DNA of 64,000 nucleotides from assembly GCF_007786475.1 (NCBI RefSeq), contig NZ_VNJJ01000004.1, positions 313,058-377,057 of the forward strand. The letters are read 5' to 3'. The notes beneath the pieces were generated by a model. That model worked only from the letters and a program-made list of their open reading frames with translations. It was not told the DNA's origin and searched no databases. The translations under genes were made by a program, and so were the position numbers. The stretch is from Cohnella terricola. GTDB taxonomy: Bacteria > Bacillota > Bacilli > Paenibacillales > Paenibacillaceae. Below are positions 1 through 7,098 of this stretch, in pieces; positions within the stretch are counted from its first letter, which is position 1; each line of letters opens with the position of its first letter.

Positions 1-837
1 CTCGCGAGGCAGAGCCAGATACTGCGCCAAGTACGAGGAATCCTGGCCGACGTCGAAGAACGAATAGTTGCCGTCTTCGCCGAATTCGTGGAAGCCGATC
101 GGAATGAGCGGTTGGCCGTTCACATCCGGGAACTTCTCCTTCGCCATTTTCAGCGCGTTCAGGAAGCCTTCCGGCGTCCGCATGTCAGGACTGCCGATCG
201 CTTCATACATATCCTTGCGCACGACGAACGTCTGGTTCGACGTAAACTGCGTGCCGAACTTCTGGAAGTCCATCGGAGAAGACGAGGCGTTCGGATAGAC
301 GTAAGTTTTTCCGTCCGGTTGGGAATACCAGCTCAGCTTGGCCGGGTCTGCCACTTTAAAGAAATACGGATCGTATTGATTGGCGAGATCGGTGAGCGAC
401 TCTACGAGACCGCCTTCCACCATCTTCTTCACGCCTTCTTCCCACCAACCCAGCGTAATGAAGTCGGGCAACTGGTTAGCCGCGATCAGCGCGTTCAGCT
501 TCTCGTTCTCATTACCGGCAGGAACAACCAAGTTCAAGTTAACGCCGGTTTTCTTCGTAATATATTGGGAAGTCGGATCGACGCCCCATTTGTTCGGGAA
601 CCATGCAAAGTTCAAGTACCAGTCGAATGTAATCGGAGACGTATCCGACTTCCAACCTGCCTCATCAGCTGCCGGTTGCTGCTCATCCGTGCTTGGATTC
701 GCACTTGGGCTTTCGGCCGGTTTGGAGGAAGACGCACTTGGCGTGCTGCTCGCCCCCTCTTCCTTCTTGCCGCCAGAGCAGGCGACGAGGGCAACCATAA
801 GCGCGGCAATGATCGATAAATGAAGCCACTTTTTCAT
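1..837 (-). CDS. ABC sugar importer solute-binding lipoprotein (3' part outside window)
   Basis: Extracellular solute-binding lipoprotein of an Lpl/YtcQ-type carbohydrate importer; it captures an oligosaccharide at the membrane surface and hands it to the two permeases encoded upstream. Seen: the first 279 residues only, starting MKKWLHLS, a hydrophobic signal and a lipobox ending LVAC at about residue 20. A low-complexity Ser/Pro/Glu linker follows, then the mature domain with motifs such as NFAWFPNKWG and LPDFITLGWW. The gene begins 68 bp after the downstream permease stop, so it is the third gene of an LplB-LplC-SBP operon. No ATPase is present nearby; this class usually shares an MsmX-type ATPase (known for the family). 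The substrate cannot be read from sequence. Confidence 0.9.
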   Translation of the reverse strand, partial: MKKWLHLSIIAALMVALVACSGGKKEEGASSTPSASSSKPAESPSANPSTDEQQPAADEAGWKSDTSPITFDWYLNFAWFPNKWGVDPTSQYITKKTGVNLNLVVPAGNENEKLNALIAANQLPDFITLGWWEEGVKKMVEGGLVESLTDLANQYDPYFFKVADPAKLSWYSQPDGKTYVYPNASSSPMDFQKFGTQFTSNQTFVVRKDMYEAIGSPDMRTPEGFLNALKMAKEKFPDVNGQPLIPIGFHEFGEDGNYSFFDVGQDSSYLAQYLALPRE

Positions 838-904
838 TGTCATACCCCTTTATCGGTTTTTGTATGGGATCTCCCTTTCGGGATGGTAAAACCGTTGGTT
901 TGGA

Positions 905-1795
905 TCAACCTTTTAACGAACCGATCATCAGCCCTTTGACGAAATATCGTTGGAGGAACGGATAGGCGACCACGATCGGTAGCGTCGTAATGACCATCGT
1001 CGCTAGCTTGATCGATTGGGAAGTGACTTTCCGGTTGATCGCTCCTCCCGTCGCACCCAAGATCTGGTTCGAGCTGGATTGGGCGACGACTCGGTACAAG
1101 AAAGTCTGGATCGGCTGCAGATCGGCTTTGTTCGTATAAAGTAGTCCCGTAAAATAATCGTTCCATTGCCAGACGCCGTGGAACAGCGCGATCGTAGCGA
1201 CGACGGGCATCGATACGGGAAGAACGATTCGGACGAAGATCAAGAAATCGTTGGCACCGTCGATCTTGGCCGCTTCCTCCAGTCCGTCCGGGATTTCCCG
1301 GAAAAACGCCAGGAAAATAATCAGATCGAAGAAACTGAACATGAACGGAAAGATGTACACCCAGAACGTATCGAGCAGGCCAAGATCTCTCAGCCAAAGA
1401 TAGTTGGGAATCAGCGGGGCGCTGAAAAACAAAGTGATCGTCCCCATGATCATGTAACCGTTGCGGAAGATCAGTTCCTTGCGCGACAGGGCGTATGCGA
1501 CCATCGCGGTGAAAAATACGTGGAGAACGGTTCCGATCACCGTCTTGGCTACCGTGATGCCCATCGCGGTCATAATGCCTGCGTTCTTGAATACGGTATC
1601 GTAGTTTTCCAGACTGAACTTTCGGGGTACCCAATAAATAAGGCCTCCGGTCATCGCGTCCGTCCCATCGTTGAACGAATTGACCAAGACGTACCAGATC
1701 GGGTACAAAGTCGCGAAGCACAGAATCAGCATCGCGATGACGTTAAGGTTGTCGAAAATCCATTCTCCGCGGGTTCTTCGGTCTCGCGTCCACAT
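905..1795 (-). CDS. LplC/YtcP-type sugar ABC permease
   Basis: Inner-membrane permease subunit, 296 residues, usual length for the MalG/LplC class. About six hydrophobic segments are visible. The cytoplasmic EAA loop that contacts the ATPase reads EEAAKIDGANDFLIFVRIVL around residues 195-215. It starts MWTRDRRTRGEW and follows the first permease by 18 bp, so the two are co-transcribed and should form the heterodimeric channel. The solute-binding lipoprotein is encoded just downstream. Substrate unknown; family members carry oligosaccharides or polysaccharide fragments. Confidence 0.92.
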   Translation of the reverse strand: MWTRDRRTRGEWIFDNLNVIAMLILCFATLYPIWYVLVNSFNDGTDAMTGGLIYWVPRKFSLENYDTVFKNAGIMTAMGITVAKTVIGTVLHVFFTAMVAYALSRKELIFRNGYMIMGTITLFFSAPLIPNYLWLRDLGLLDTFWVYIFPFMFSFFDLIIFLAFFREIPDGLEEAAKIDGANDFLIFVRIVLPVSMPVVATIALFHGVWQWNDYFTGLLYTNKADLQPIQTFLYRVVAQSSSNQILGATGGAINRKVTSQSIKLATMVITTLPIVVAYPFLQRYFVKGLMIGSLKG

Positions 1796-1813
1796 CGTCT
1801 TGCACCGCCTTTG

Positions 1814-2779
1814 CTAGAATAGGGAAGATTGGTTCATTCTCTTCGAGAAAGAATTCGCCAGTAGCAGCAGGAAGAGAGCGATAATGCCTTTAACCAACCC
1901 TACCGCGGCCGAATAGGAGAACCGCCCTTGCTTGATACCGATCTCGTATACGTAGATATCGATTACGCTGCTCGTGCTTTCGTTCAATTGGTTTTTCAGC
2001 ACGAGAATTTGATCGAAATTGGAGTTGAGGATATTGCCGACGGCCAAGATGAACAGGATCGAGATCGTTCCTTTAATGCTCGGCACCGTGATGTACCTCA
2101 TTCTTTGGAATCTTCCGGCTCCGTCTATCGTCGCCGCTTCGTAAAGATCGGGCGAGATACTGGAGATCGCGGCAATATAGATGATCGCCGACCAGCCGAA
2201 CTCCTTCCAGATGTCCGAGGAGATAACGATCGTCCAGAAATACTTCGGCTCGCTTAAGTAGAAGATCGGTTCCTTGATAAACCCTAGTCCCATTAATACG
2301 TCGTTTATGATTCCGATATCGGCAAGCCACGTCGTCAGGATGCCGCCGAGAATGACCCAGGACAGGAAATGCGGCAAGTAAGTGATTGTCTGAACGATTC
2401 GATTAAATCTTAGCGACCGCAGCTCGTTCAGGAATAGTGCGAACAAGATCGGAATGGGAAACCCGATGACTAGCTTCAGCAAACTGATCCCTAACGTATT
2501 CCGGATGACTTGGATCATCAGATCGTCTTCGAAAATGGCTTGGAAATGTTCCCAGCCCGCCCAAGGCGCCTTCGTGTAATTGCCGATTCCGATGTACTGC
2601 TTAAACGCGATGATGATTCCGTACATCGGTAGATAATTGAACAAAATCATCCAAGCGACGCCGAGCAGCGCCATTGCCTGAAGGTAACGCTGACTGTAAA
2701 ATCTACTTAAAAATCTGTTCCGTTTTCTGCCGCTCGCAGGTTTATGTACCGGGACTTGTACCTCCGCGTTCGCTTCCAT
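1814..2779 (-). CDS. LplB-type sugar ABC permease
   Basis: First permease of the importer, 321 residues from the chosen start MEANAEVQVPV. An ATG 21 bp further upstream (2800) and one at 2788 exist, but the GGGAGG ribosome site lies only one base before 2788 and about 10 before 2779, so 2779 fits best. It has a basic N-terminus (KPASGRKRNRF), six hydrophobic stretches, and an EAA-type loop reading YEAATIDGAGRFQRMRYITV near residue 220. It is the promoter-proximal gene of the operon. The AT-rich stretch 2800-2870 upstream probably holds the promoter, but I could not fix its -35 and -10. Confidence 0.9.
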   Translation of the reverse strand: MEANAEVQVPVHKPASGRKRNRFLSRFYSQRYLQAMALLGVAWMILFNYLPMYGIIIAFKQYIGIGNYTKAPWAGWEHFQAIFEDDLMIQVIRNTLGISLLKLVIGFPIPILFALFLNELRSLRFNRIVQTITYLPHFLSWVILGGILTTWLADIGIINDVLMGLGFIKEPIFYLSEPKYFWTIVISSDIWKEFGWSAIIYIAAISSISPDLYEAATIDGAGRFQRMRYITVPSIKGTISILFILAVGNILNSNFDQILVLKNQLNESTSSVIDIYVYEIGIKQGRFSYSAAVGLVKGIIALFLLLLANSFSKRMNQSSLF

Positions 2780-2910
2780 GACGGCCATGCCTCCCTGCAA
2801 TTCTTGTAAGCACTTTCATACAAAGTATAAAGGGTAAGCTCTAAAAAAATAAGGCGTGAAATTTTGTTTGGGGTTGCATTTTTTCGGGTTGGGACGGTTT
2901 GTCCCGACTT

Positions 2911-3006
2911 CGTTTGCACTTTGTCACGGGATTCGCCTAGCCAAGGCACTTTTGTGGCCTTCGTTTGCTCGCTGTCACGGGATTCGCCAAGCCAAGGCTC
3001 ATCAAA
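2911..3006. repeat. 51-bp tandem repeat, two copies
   Basis: The words CGTTTGC, then GTCACGGGATTCGCC, then AGCCAAGGC occur twice, at 2911 and 2962, exactly 51 bp apart; the second copy is cut short. It lies in the 300-bp gap between a small membrane-protein gene and the LplB permease start. It is the shortest of six arrays in this window with a 51-bp period. No gene is visible in the gap 2780-3079. Confidence 0.75.
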
Positions 3007-3079
3007 AAACCGCCAGGTACCCCTGACGGTTCGGAAGACGCTTATTCTGTTAAACATACTAGCGAGACTCCCCGTAGGA

Positions 3080-3514
3080 TTAGACGCGCAACGATTTCTT
3101 ATCCGCTTGGCTCGCGGACGACGCTGCGTAACGGTAGACGAAGAACCCTGCAACGGCATAGATCGCGGCCCGAACGAAGTCCCCTAAGGCCAAATATTCG
3201 AACGGGAACAAGGTGAGGAACGCATAGATCCACAACCCGTAAGGTAAATATTTCACGTTTTTCGAGATCAAGGTCAGCCATCCGCCCACGAAAAATCCGT
3301 AATAAGCGATCAAGTATAGCGGAATATCGTTAAACAGCGTATTTAACGTATCGTAACCGGAGTACGATACGCTGCGATAGAGAATCTTCCTTACGAGTAA
3401 TATTCCCGCCCCTCCGAATAGGATATGTAGATGATACGGAAGCAAAAATCGGATGAGTGGAAACGAGGTCAGGAACGTTCGGATTTCTTTCACCACAACC
3501 GCGAACTGCCGCAT
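3080..3514 (-). CDS. Small integral membrane protein, function unknown
   Basis: A 144-residue protein starting MRQFAVVVKEIR. About four hydrophobic segments (including YHLHILFGGAGILL, DIPLYLIAYYGFFVGGW, YLPYGLWIYAFLTLFPF and a last one near AAIYAVAGFFVYRY) end in a Ser/Lys-rich tail. The start at 3514 is set by a GGAGGG site 7 bp upstream; the open frame extends further but without a ribosome site. An AT-rich element with TTACAA and TATATA 16 bp apart lies about 50 bp upstream on the minus strand and could be its promoter. I do not recognise the family. It does not overlap or touch a neighbour. Confidence 0.7.
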   Translation of the reverse strand: MRQFAVVVKEIRTFLTSFPLIRFLLPYHLHILFGGAGILLVRKILYRSVSYSGYDTLNTLFNDIPLYLIAYYGFFVGGWLTLISKNVKYLPYGLWIYAFLTLFPFEYLALGDFVRAAIYAVAGFFVYRYAASSASQADKKSLRV

Positions 3515-3627
3515 GAGAAATCCCTCCTTTATTACTCTATATATACAAAGGCAAGGTGATTGTAATGCCCGAAATCTTAAAGTGATCCGGCAACCCTTCC
3601 AGGGGCGAGTACAATAATCAGATTTTC

Positions 3628-3656
3628 TTGACACATCCCCAACTAAGGTGTAAGAT
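3628..3656 (+). promoter_or_regulatory. Sigma-A promoter with no gene behind it
   Basis: TTGACA at 3628-3633 and TAAGAT at 3651-3656, separated by 17 bp. No protein-coding gene follows on this strand before the terminator at 3934-3970. Pattern match only. Confidence 0.6.
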
Positions 3657-3662
3657 AATAAA

Positions 3663-3970
3663 TTGTAGAAGTTGTAACCCTCGGATTTTTCCACTTAATA
3701 ATGGGTAATATTCCTCCGTTTCCCCACACATTCCTTAATTTCATCATTACGATCGGCTGCTGGAAGGAAACACGAATTCTCACTGGCGCGGCCACGGAGC
3801 CGCAAGAATGGTAGAGAGGTAGGGCTATCATTGTTTTCGTGAAAGTGATTCAGGAAGAATTGCGCGGTTGCGCTTCAATCATAAGACCCCCGTCGGACTT
3901 TGTCCGCGGGGGTCGTCCAATATATACCGAAAAGGCCCGCTCGGATTTTTCCGAGCGAGCTTTTTTTATT
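3663..3970 (+). ncRNA. Candidate non-coding RNA, about 300 nt
   Basis: The interval from the predicted start after the promoter (about 3663) to the T-rich terminator contains no credible gene: the best plus-strand frame is a 37-codon ATG frame at 3701 without a ribosome site. It holds two strong hairpins, one at 3885-3914 (arms GACCCCCG and CGGGGGTC with an inner GGAC/GTCC extension) and the terminator. I looked for conserved marks of SRP RNA, RNase P RNA, tmRNA and the T-box, and found none. Inference: an unassigned small RNA, or a leader whose gene has been lost. It would run convergent to the efflux-pump gene. Confidence 0.35.
3934..3970. terminator. Bidirectional terminator between ncRNA candidate and efflux pump
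   Basis: Stem GCTCGGA...TCCGAGC with an A/T loop, followed on the plus strand by seven T residues. On the minus strand it follows the efflux-pump stop codon by about 10 bp and is followed by CTTTT. It can serve both directions. Confidence 0.75.
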
Positions 3971-3980
3971 ATAAAATCGA

Positions 3981-5483
3981 TTAGTGACCTACGATAATCG
4001 GCACTTCCGCGTTCGCCGTGGAATCTCCTTCGGCTTTAACCGGTTTCTTGATCATAATTCCGAGCGCGGCTCCCGCCACGGCTACGAAGATCAGAATAAA
4101 GAACGTATGTCCGAACGCGCTCGCGAAGATCGGAAGATCCGGACCCGGCTTCTGCTGCTCGACCATCAGGTCCTGCATTCTTGTCGTCGAGATCGTGGTC
4201 AATACGGCTACCGCGAACGACATCATGACCTGCTGCGCAGCGTTCGTCAGCGACGTTACGCGGCCTACGAGATTTAGCGGGGCGGATTGGATCAAATGCG
4301 TGTTCAGCGGCATCATGAACATCCCCATCCCCGCTCCGAGCAATCCGAGCGGCAGCATAATCGCAAGCTTTCCGTCATCCGCTGAGATATTCGACAGAAG
4401 GAACGCAGCTACCGTCGTAATCGTCATCCCGACCATGACGAGCGGGCGCGCTCCGAAACGGTCGGACAGCTTGCCGCCGATCGGCATGAACAAACCGGAA
4501 GCGATCGCCTGCGGAAGCATCATCAAGCCCGCTTCCATCGGAGAATAGCCTTTAGCCTGCTGCAAGAACAAAGGAACGAGGAACAACGTTCCGAACAAAG
4601 CGATCTGGGATACCCATTGCACGACAATCCCTTTCGTGAAATTGCCCGAACGGAAAACCCGCAGTTCAAGAAGCGGATTTTTCTTATTAAGTTCCACGAT
4701 AATGAACAAGATCAAAGCAACCAAACCTACGCCGATGCCGATCAACGTTGTTGGTTCGGTCCAGGTGGATTTGCCCGTCGCCGGATCGATGCCGCCTTCG
4801 GACACGCCATAGACGAGCGCCGCGAAAGCGAGAGGCCCAAGAATCATGCCCAAGGAATCGAGCGCGGCTACCATTTGGCGTTGGATGTTAGGCAGCGTAC
4901 GAATGCCCAGCACCACTCCGATGACTCCGATTGGCAGATTCAGCAGGAAGATCCACTCCCAGCTGTGGTATTCAACGAGCCAGCCTGCAAGCACGGGACC
5001 GAGCGCAGGAGCGAGCAGAATCGGAATGCCCATCATGCCCATGACCGCTCCGACTTTACTCGGAGGAGCGAGACGATAAACGAAAGCCATTGAGATCGGG
5101 ACGACGACTCCCCCGCCGATCCCTTGAACGATCCGGAACGCAATCAGCATCTCTGCGGTGTTGGCTAGGGCGCATAGCAGGGAGCCGATCGTGAACAAAC
5201 CGATCGAGATCAGAAACACCTTCTTCGCCCCGAAGCGATCGGACAACCAACCAGCTAAAGGAATAACTGCCGCTTGCGCGAGGGCATAACCGATTACCGT
5301 CCATTGAACGAGCGACAAGTTCGGCTGGTTAAACTCTTGCTGCAGTTTGGGCAAGGCCACGTTAACGGCCGTACCGTCCAGAATGACCATAAAAATCCCA
5401 ATGATGATGGCGACTAACGGCGCGAGAATGCCGCGTACGGAAATCTCGTCCGCCTTGGCCGCCGGCGTTGATGAAGTTGACAT
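3981..5483 (-). CDS. DHA2-family (EmrB/QacA) multidrug efflux transporter
   Basis: Proton-driven drug exporter of the major facilitator superfamily, 500 residues, about 14 hydrophobic segments as expected for DHA2. Seen: the family motif C-like stretch in GPVLAGWL after helix 5, the loop 2-3 motif GWLSDRFGAKKVF, and its second-half counterpart GGKLSDRFGARPLVM. The start at 5483 (MSTSSTPAAKADE) is set by AGGAG 7 bp upstream; an ATG at 5501 lacks a site. It is divergent from a TetR gene, with two palindromic operators in the 218-bp gap, so it is almost certainly the repressor's main target. Substrates are unknown. Confidence 0.92.
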   Translation of the reverse strand: MSTSSTPAAKADEISVRGILAPLVAIIIGIFMVILDGTAVNVALPKLQQEFNQPNLSLVQWTVIGYALAQAAVIPLAGWLSDRFGAKKVFLISIGLFTIGSLLCALANTAEMLIAFRIVQGIGGGVVVPISMAFVYRLAPPSKVGAVMGMMGIPILLAPALGPVLAGWLVEYHSWEWIFLLNLPIGVIGVVLGIRTLPNIQRQMVAALDSLGMILGPLAFAALVYGVSEGGIDPATGKSTWTEPTTLIGIGVGLVALILFIIVELNKKNPLLELRVFRSGNFTKGIVVQWVSQIALFGTLFLVPLFLQQAKGYSPMEAGLMMLPQAIASGLFMPIGGKLSDRFGARPLVMVGMTITTVAAFLLSNISADDGKLAIMLPLGLLGAGMGMFMMPLNTHLIQSAPLNLVGRVTSLTNAAQQVMMSFAVAVLTTISTTRMQDLMVEQQKPGPDLPIFASAFGHTFFILIFVAVAGAALGIMIKKPVKAEGDSTANAEVPIIVGH

Positions 5484-5605
5484 ATACACGCTCCTATCCA
5501 ATTAACGGGCATATCCTTCGCGCATCTCTCTCGTCCATTGACCATTTCCCAATAACAGGGGTACAATGGAGTCATATGTACGCTTTAAGGATAACCCGCT
5601 CTTAT

Positions 5606-5623
5606 AACGGACAACTGTCCGTT
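5606..5623. promoter_or_regulatory. TetR operator 1
   Basis: AACGGACAACTGTCCGTT: 8-bp perfect inverted arms around a 2-bp centre. It lies in the divergent promoter region between the efflux pump and the tetR gene. Its centre is 31 bp (about three helical turns) from that of operator 2. Confidence 0.75.
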
Positions 5624-5636
5624 TAATTATGATGTT

Positions 5637-5654
5637 ACCGGACAAATGTCCGGT
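5637..5654. promoter_or_regulatory. TetR operator 2
   Basis: ACCGGACAAATGTCCGGT: 8-bp perfect inverted arms around AA. It shares the GGACA-N2-TGTCC core with operator 1. The same 12-bp core GGACAAATGTCC recurs at 16684-16695, in front of the acyl-CoA dehydrogenase-like gene. Confidence 0.78.
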
Positions 5655-5701
5655 TGTCAATGATTGAATTGTAAACTTTTAGTAAAGCGAGGTGAAATGC
5701 C

Positions 5702-6301
5702 GTGTCCGTTCGTCGCGAACGCAGGGATGCCTTAGAAAATCGGCAATTAATACTGCAGACAGCCCATGAACTCTTCAACGAATACGGCGTACAACCGGTC
5801 AGCATGCATCAGATCGCCAAGACCGCGGGCATCGGTCAAGCGACTCTATATCGTAAATATGCCCATAAAGGCGATCTATGCCTGGATATGCTTCATGATT
5901 ACGGAATTAAGCTGATGAACGAGATTAACGATTACTTAGTCCGTAACCGGGATAATCCCGCTTCGGAACGTCTGTCCGGCATCGTGGGCTTCTGGATCGA
6001 CGCGATCGAGGACAAAGCGGAATTGCTGATCGAGTCCGAATCGAAAATGAAATGCGAGAACGATCGGGGTAATTTTTTTCAATCGCCTATGTATCGGTTT
6101 TCCAAAGAGAAAATGTCGGAGCTGTTAGCCGAGATTGTCGGCGACAACCAGCAACCGTCCTTCGATCCCGACATTGCGGCGCATGCGATCATCTGCTCCC
6201 TCTCTCCCGGTGGTTATTTCCATATCAAACAGGAGAAAGGATATACCACGGAGCAAATCAAGGAACACTATAGCAGAATGTGCAAGTTTTCCCCCCAATA
6301 A
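5702..6301 (+). CDS. TetR/AcrR-family repressor of the adjacent efflux pump
   Basis: A 199-residue one-component regulator with GTG start (MSVRRERRDALENRQ), GAGGTG 7 bp upstream. The N-terminal helix-turn-helix reads VSMHQIAKTAGIGQATLYRKY at about residues 34-54 (TetR type), followed by an all-helical ligand-binding part of normal length. It is divergent from the DHA2 pump, with two perfect palindromes between them. Known for the family: the dimer sits on such sites and leaves when drug binds. Inference: it also represses itself and perhaps the distant flavoprotein gene near 16.6 kb, which carries the same core. Confidence 0.9.
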   Translation: MSVRRERRDALENRQLILQTAHELFNEYGVQPVSMHQIAKTAGIGQATLYRKYAHKGDLCLDMLHDYGIKLMNEINDYLVRNRDNPASERLSGIVGFWIDAIEDKAELLIESESKMKCENDRGNFFQSPMYRFSKEKMSELLAEIVGDNQQPSFDPDIAAHAIICSLSPGGYFHIKQEKGYTTEQIKEHYSRMCKFSPQ

Positions 6302-6308
6302 CGGAAGC

Positions 6309-6362
6309 AAAGGGCTGACACCCAGGCGAGATTGATTCTACGCTCTGGTGTCAGCCCTTTTT
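6309..6362. terminator. Terminator after tetR
   Basis: Stem AAAGGGCTGACACC...GGTGTCAGCCCTTT followed by a short T run on the plus strand. It lies between two convergent genes (tetR and the PAP2 gene) and can act for both. Confidence 0.82.
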
Positions 6363-6383
6363 GCGCTTCGCGGACCATTACCA

Positions 6384-7058
6384 TTAGGCTCCGTAAGTGC
6401 TCTTCTGGCGCTCCCGGGACACGCGAAGCTTCCGCTCGAAAATAATGATAAACGCCGTGACCACCTCGACCAAGAAAAACGCTCCGAGCGCATCCATGAT
6501 CACGTGTTGCTTCACGAACAACGTGGACATAATAATAAGGCTGGACATGCCCGTAATCAACGTTACGTTCCATTTGTTGCGGAATGAACTCGTCCAGACG
6601 GACCTCATTACCATATAACTCGAGAAGCAATGAATACTCGGGAAGCAATTAAACGGCTCATCCCGGTTATAAATGTACTTCATCAGCCAAGCGAACGGAT
6701 CGTTGCCGACCACGGGCGGACGAGCTACCGTCGTTTGAAACACGGAATAGATCAGGTAACAGATCATCGCGCAGATGACATAGGTCATAAGCGAGCGATA
6801 ATAGACGCTGACGTCTTTCTTAAAGAAATAAAATAAGCAAACGTAAATATAGAAAATCCATACCGAGTACGGCAATGCAAAATACTTCACGAAAGGAATC
6901 GCTTGGTCTACCGCCGTAGCCAAGTTGTATACTTCTTGATTCTCGATGTTGTTCGTGAGCGCGTACATCCAGCCTAATACCGGAAATACCAGCATCAACA
7001 ACAGCGGTCTGTATTTTTTCCATTCTATCTTTTTTAGGTCTATCTTTTTTAGGAACAC
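6384..7058 (-). CDS. PAP2-superfamily membrane phosphatase
   Basis: Integral membrane phosphatase of the PAP2 type, 224 residues, about six hydrophobic segments. Active-site motifs are in order: ARPPVVGND (weak motif 1), CFPSIHCFSS (motif 2, catalytic-acid His of SIHC) and KQHVIMDALG (motif 3, nucleophile His followed by Asp). Known for the family: removal of phosphate from lipid phosphates such as phosphatidate, PG phosphate or undecaprenyl diphosphate. The start is GTG at 7058 with a G-rich site (GGGGGG) 8 bp upstream. It lies 41 bp after the lipoteichoic acid synthase gene on the same strand. Inference: a joint operon in which it recycles a lipid by-product of polymer synthesis. Confidence 0.85.
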   Translation of the reverse strand: MFLKKIDLKKIEWKKYRPLLLMLVFPVLGWMYALTNNIENQEVYNLATAVDQAIPFVKYFALPYSVWIFYIYVCLFYFFKKDVSVYYRSLMTYVICAMICYLIYSVFQTTVARPPVVGNDPFAWLMKYIYNRDEPFNCFPSIHCFSSYMVMRSVWTSSFRNKWNVTLITGMSSLIIMSTLFVKQHVIMDALGAFFLVEVVTAFIIIFERKLRVSRERQKSTYGA

Positions 7059-7098
7059 TTTCTAATCCCCCCCCTTATAATTCTATAAGGCCATTCGG

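Noticed and set aside
3701..3814. Short plus-strand frame MGNIPPF in the candidate RNA interval
   Set aside because: No ribosome site and composition unlike a protein; kept as non-coding.
3643..3831. 62-codon minus-strand frame between the membrane protein and the efflux pump
   Set aside because: No ribosome site before its start, and it runs across the plus-strand promoter.
3701..3970. T-box or SRP/RNase P/tmRNA identity for the candidate RNA
   Set aside because: None of their conserved core words is present.
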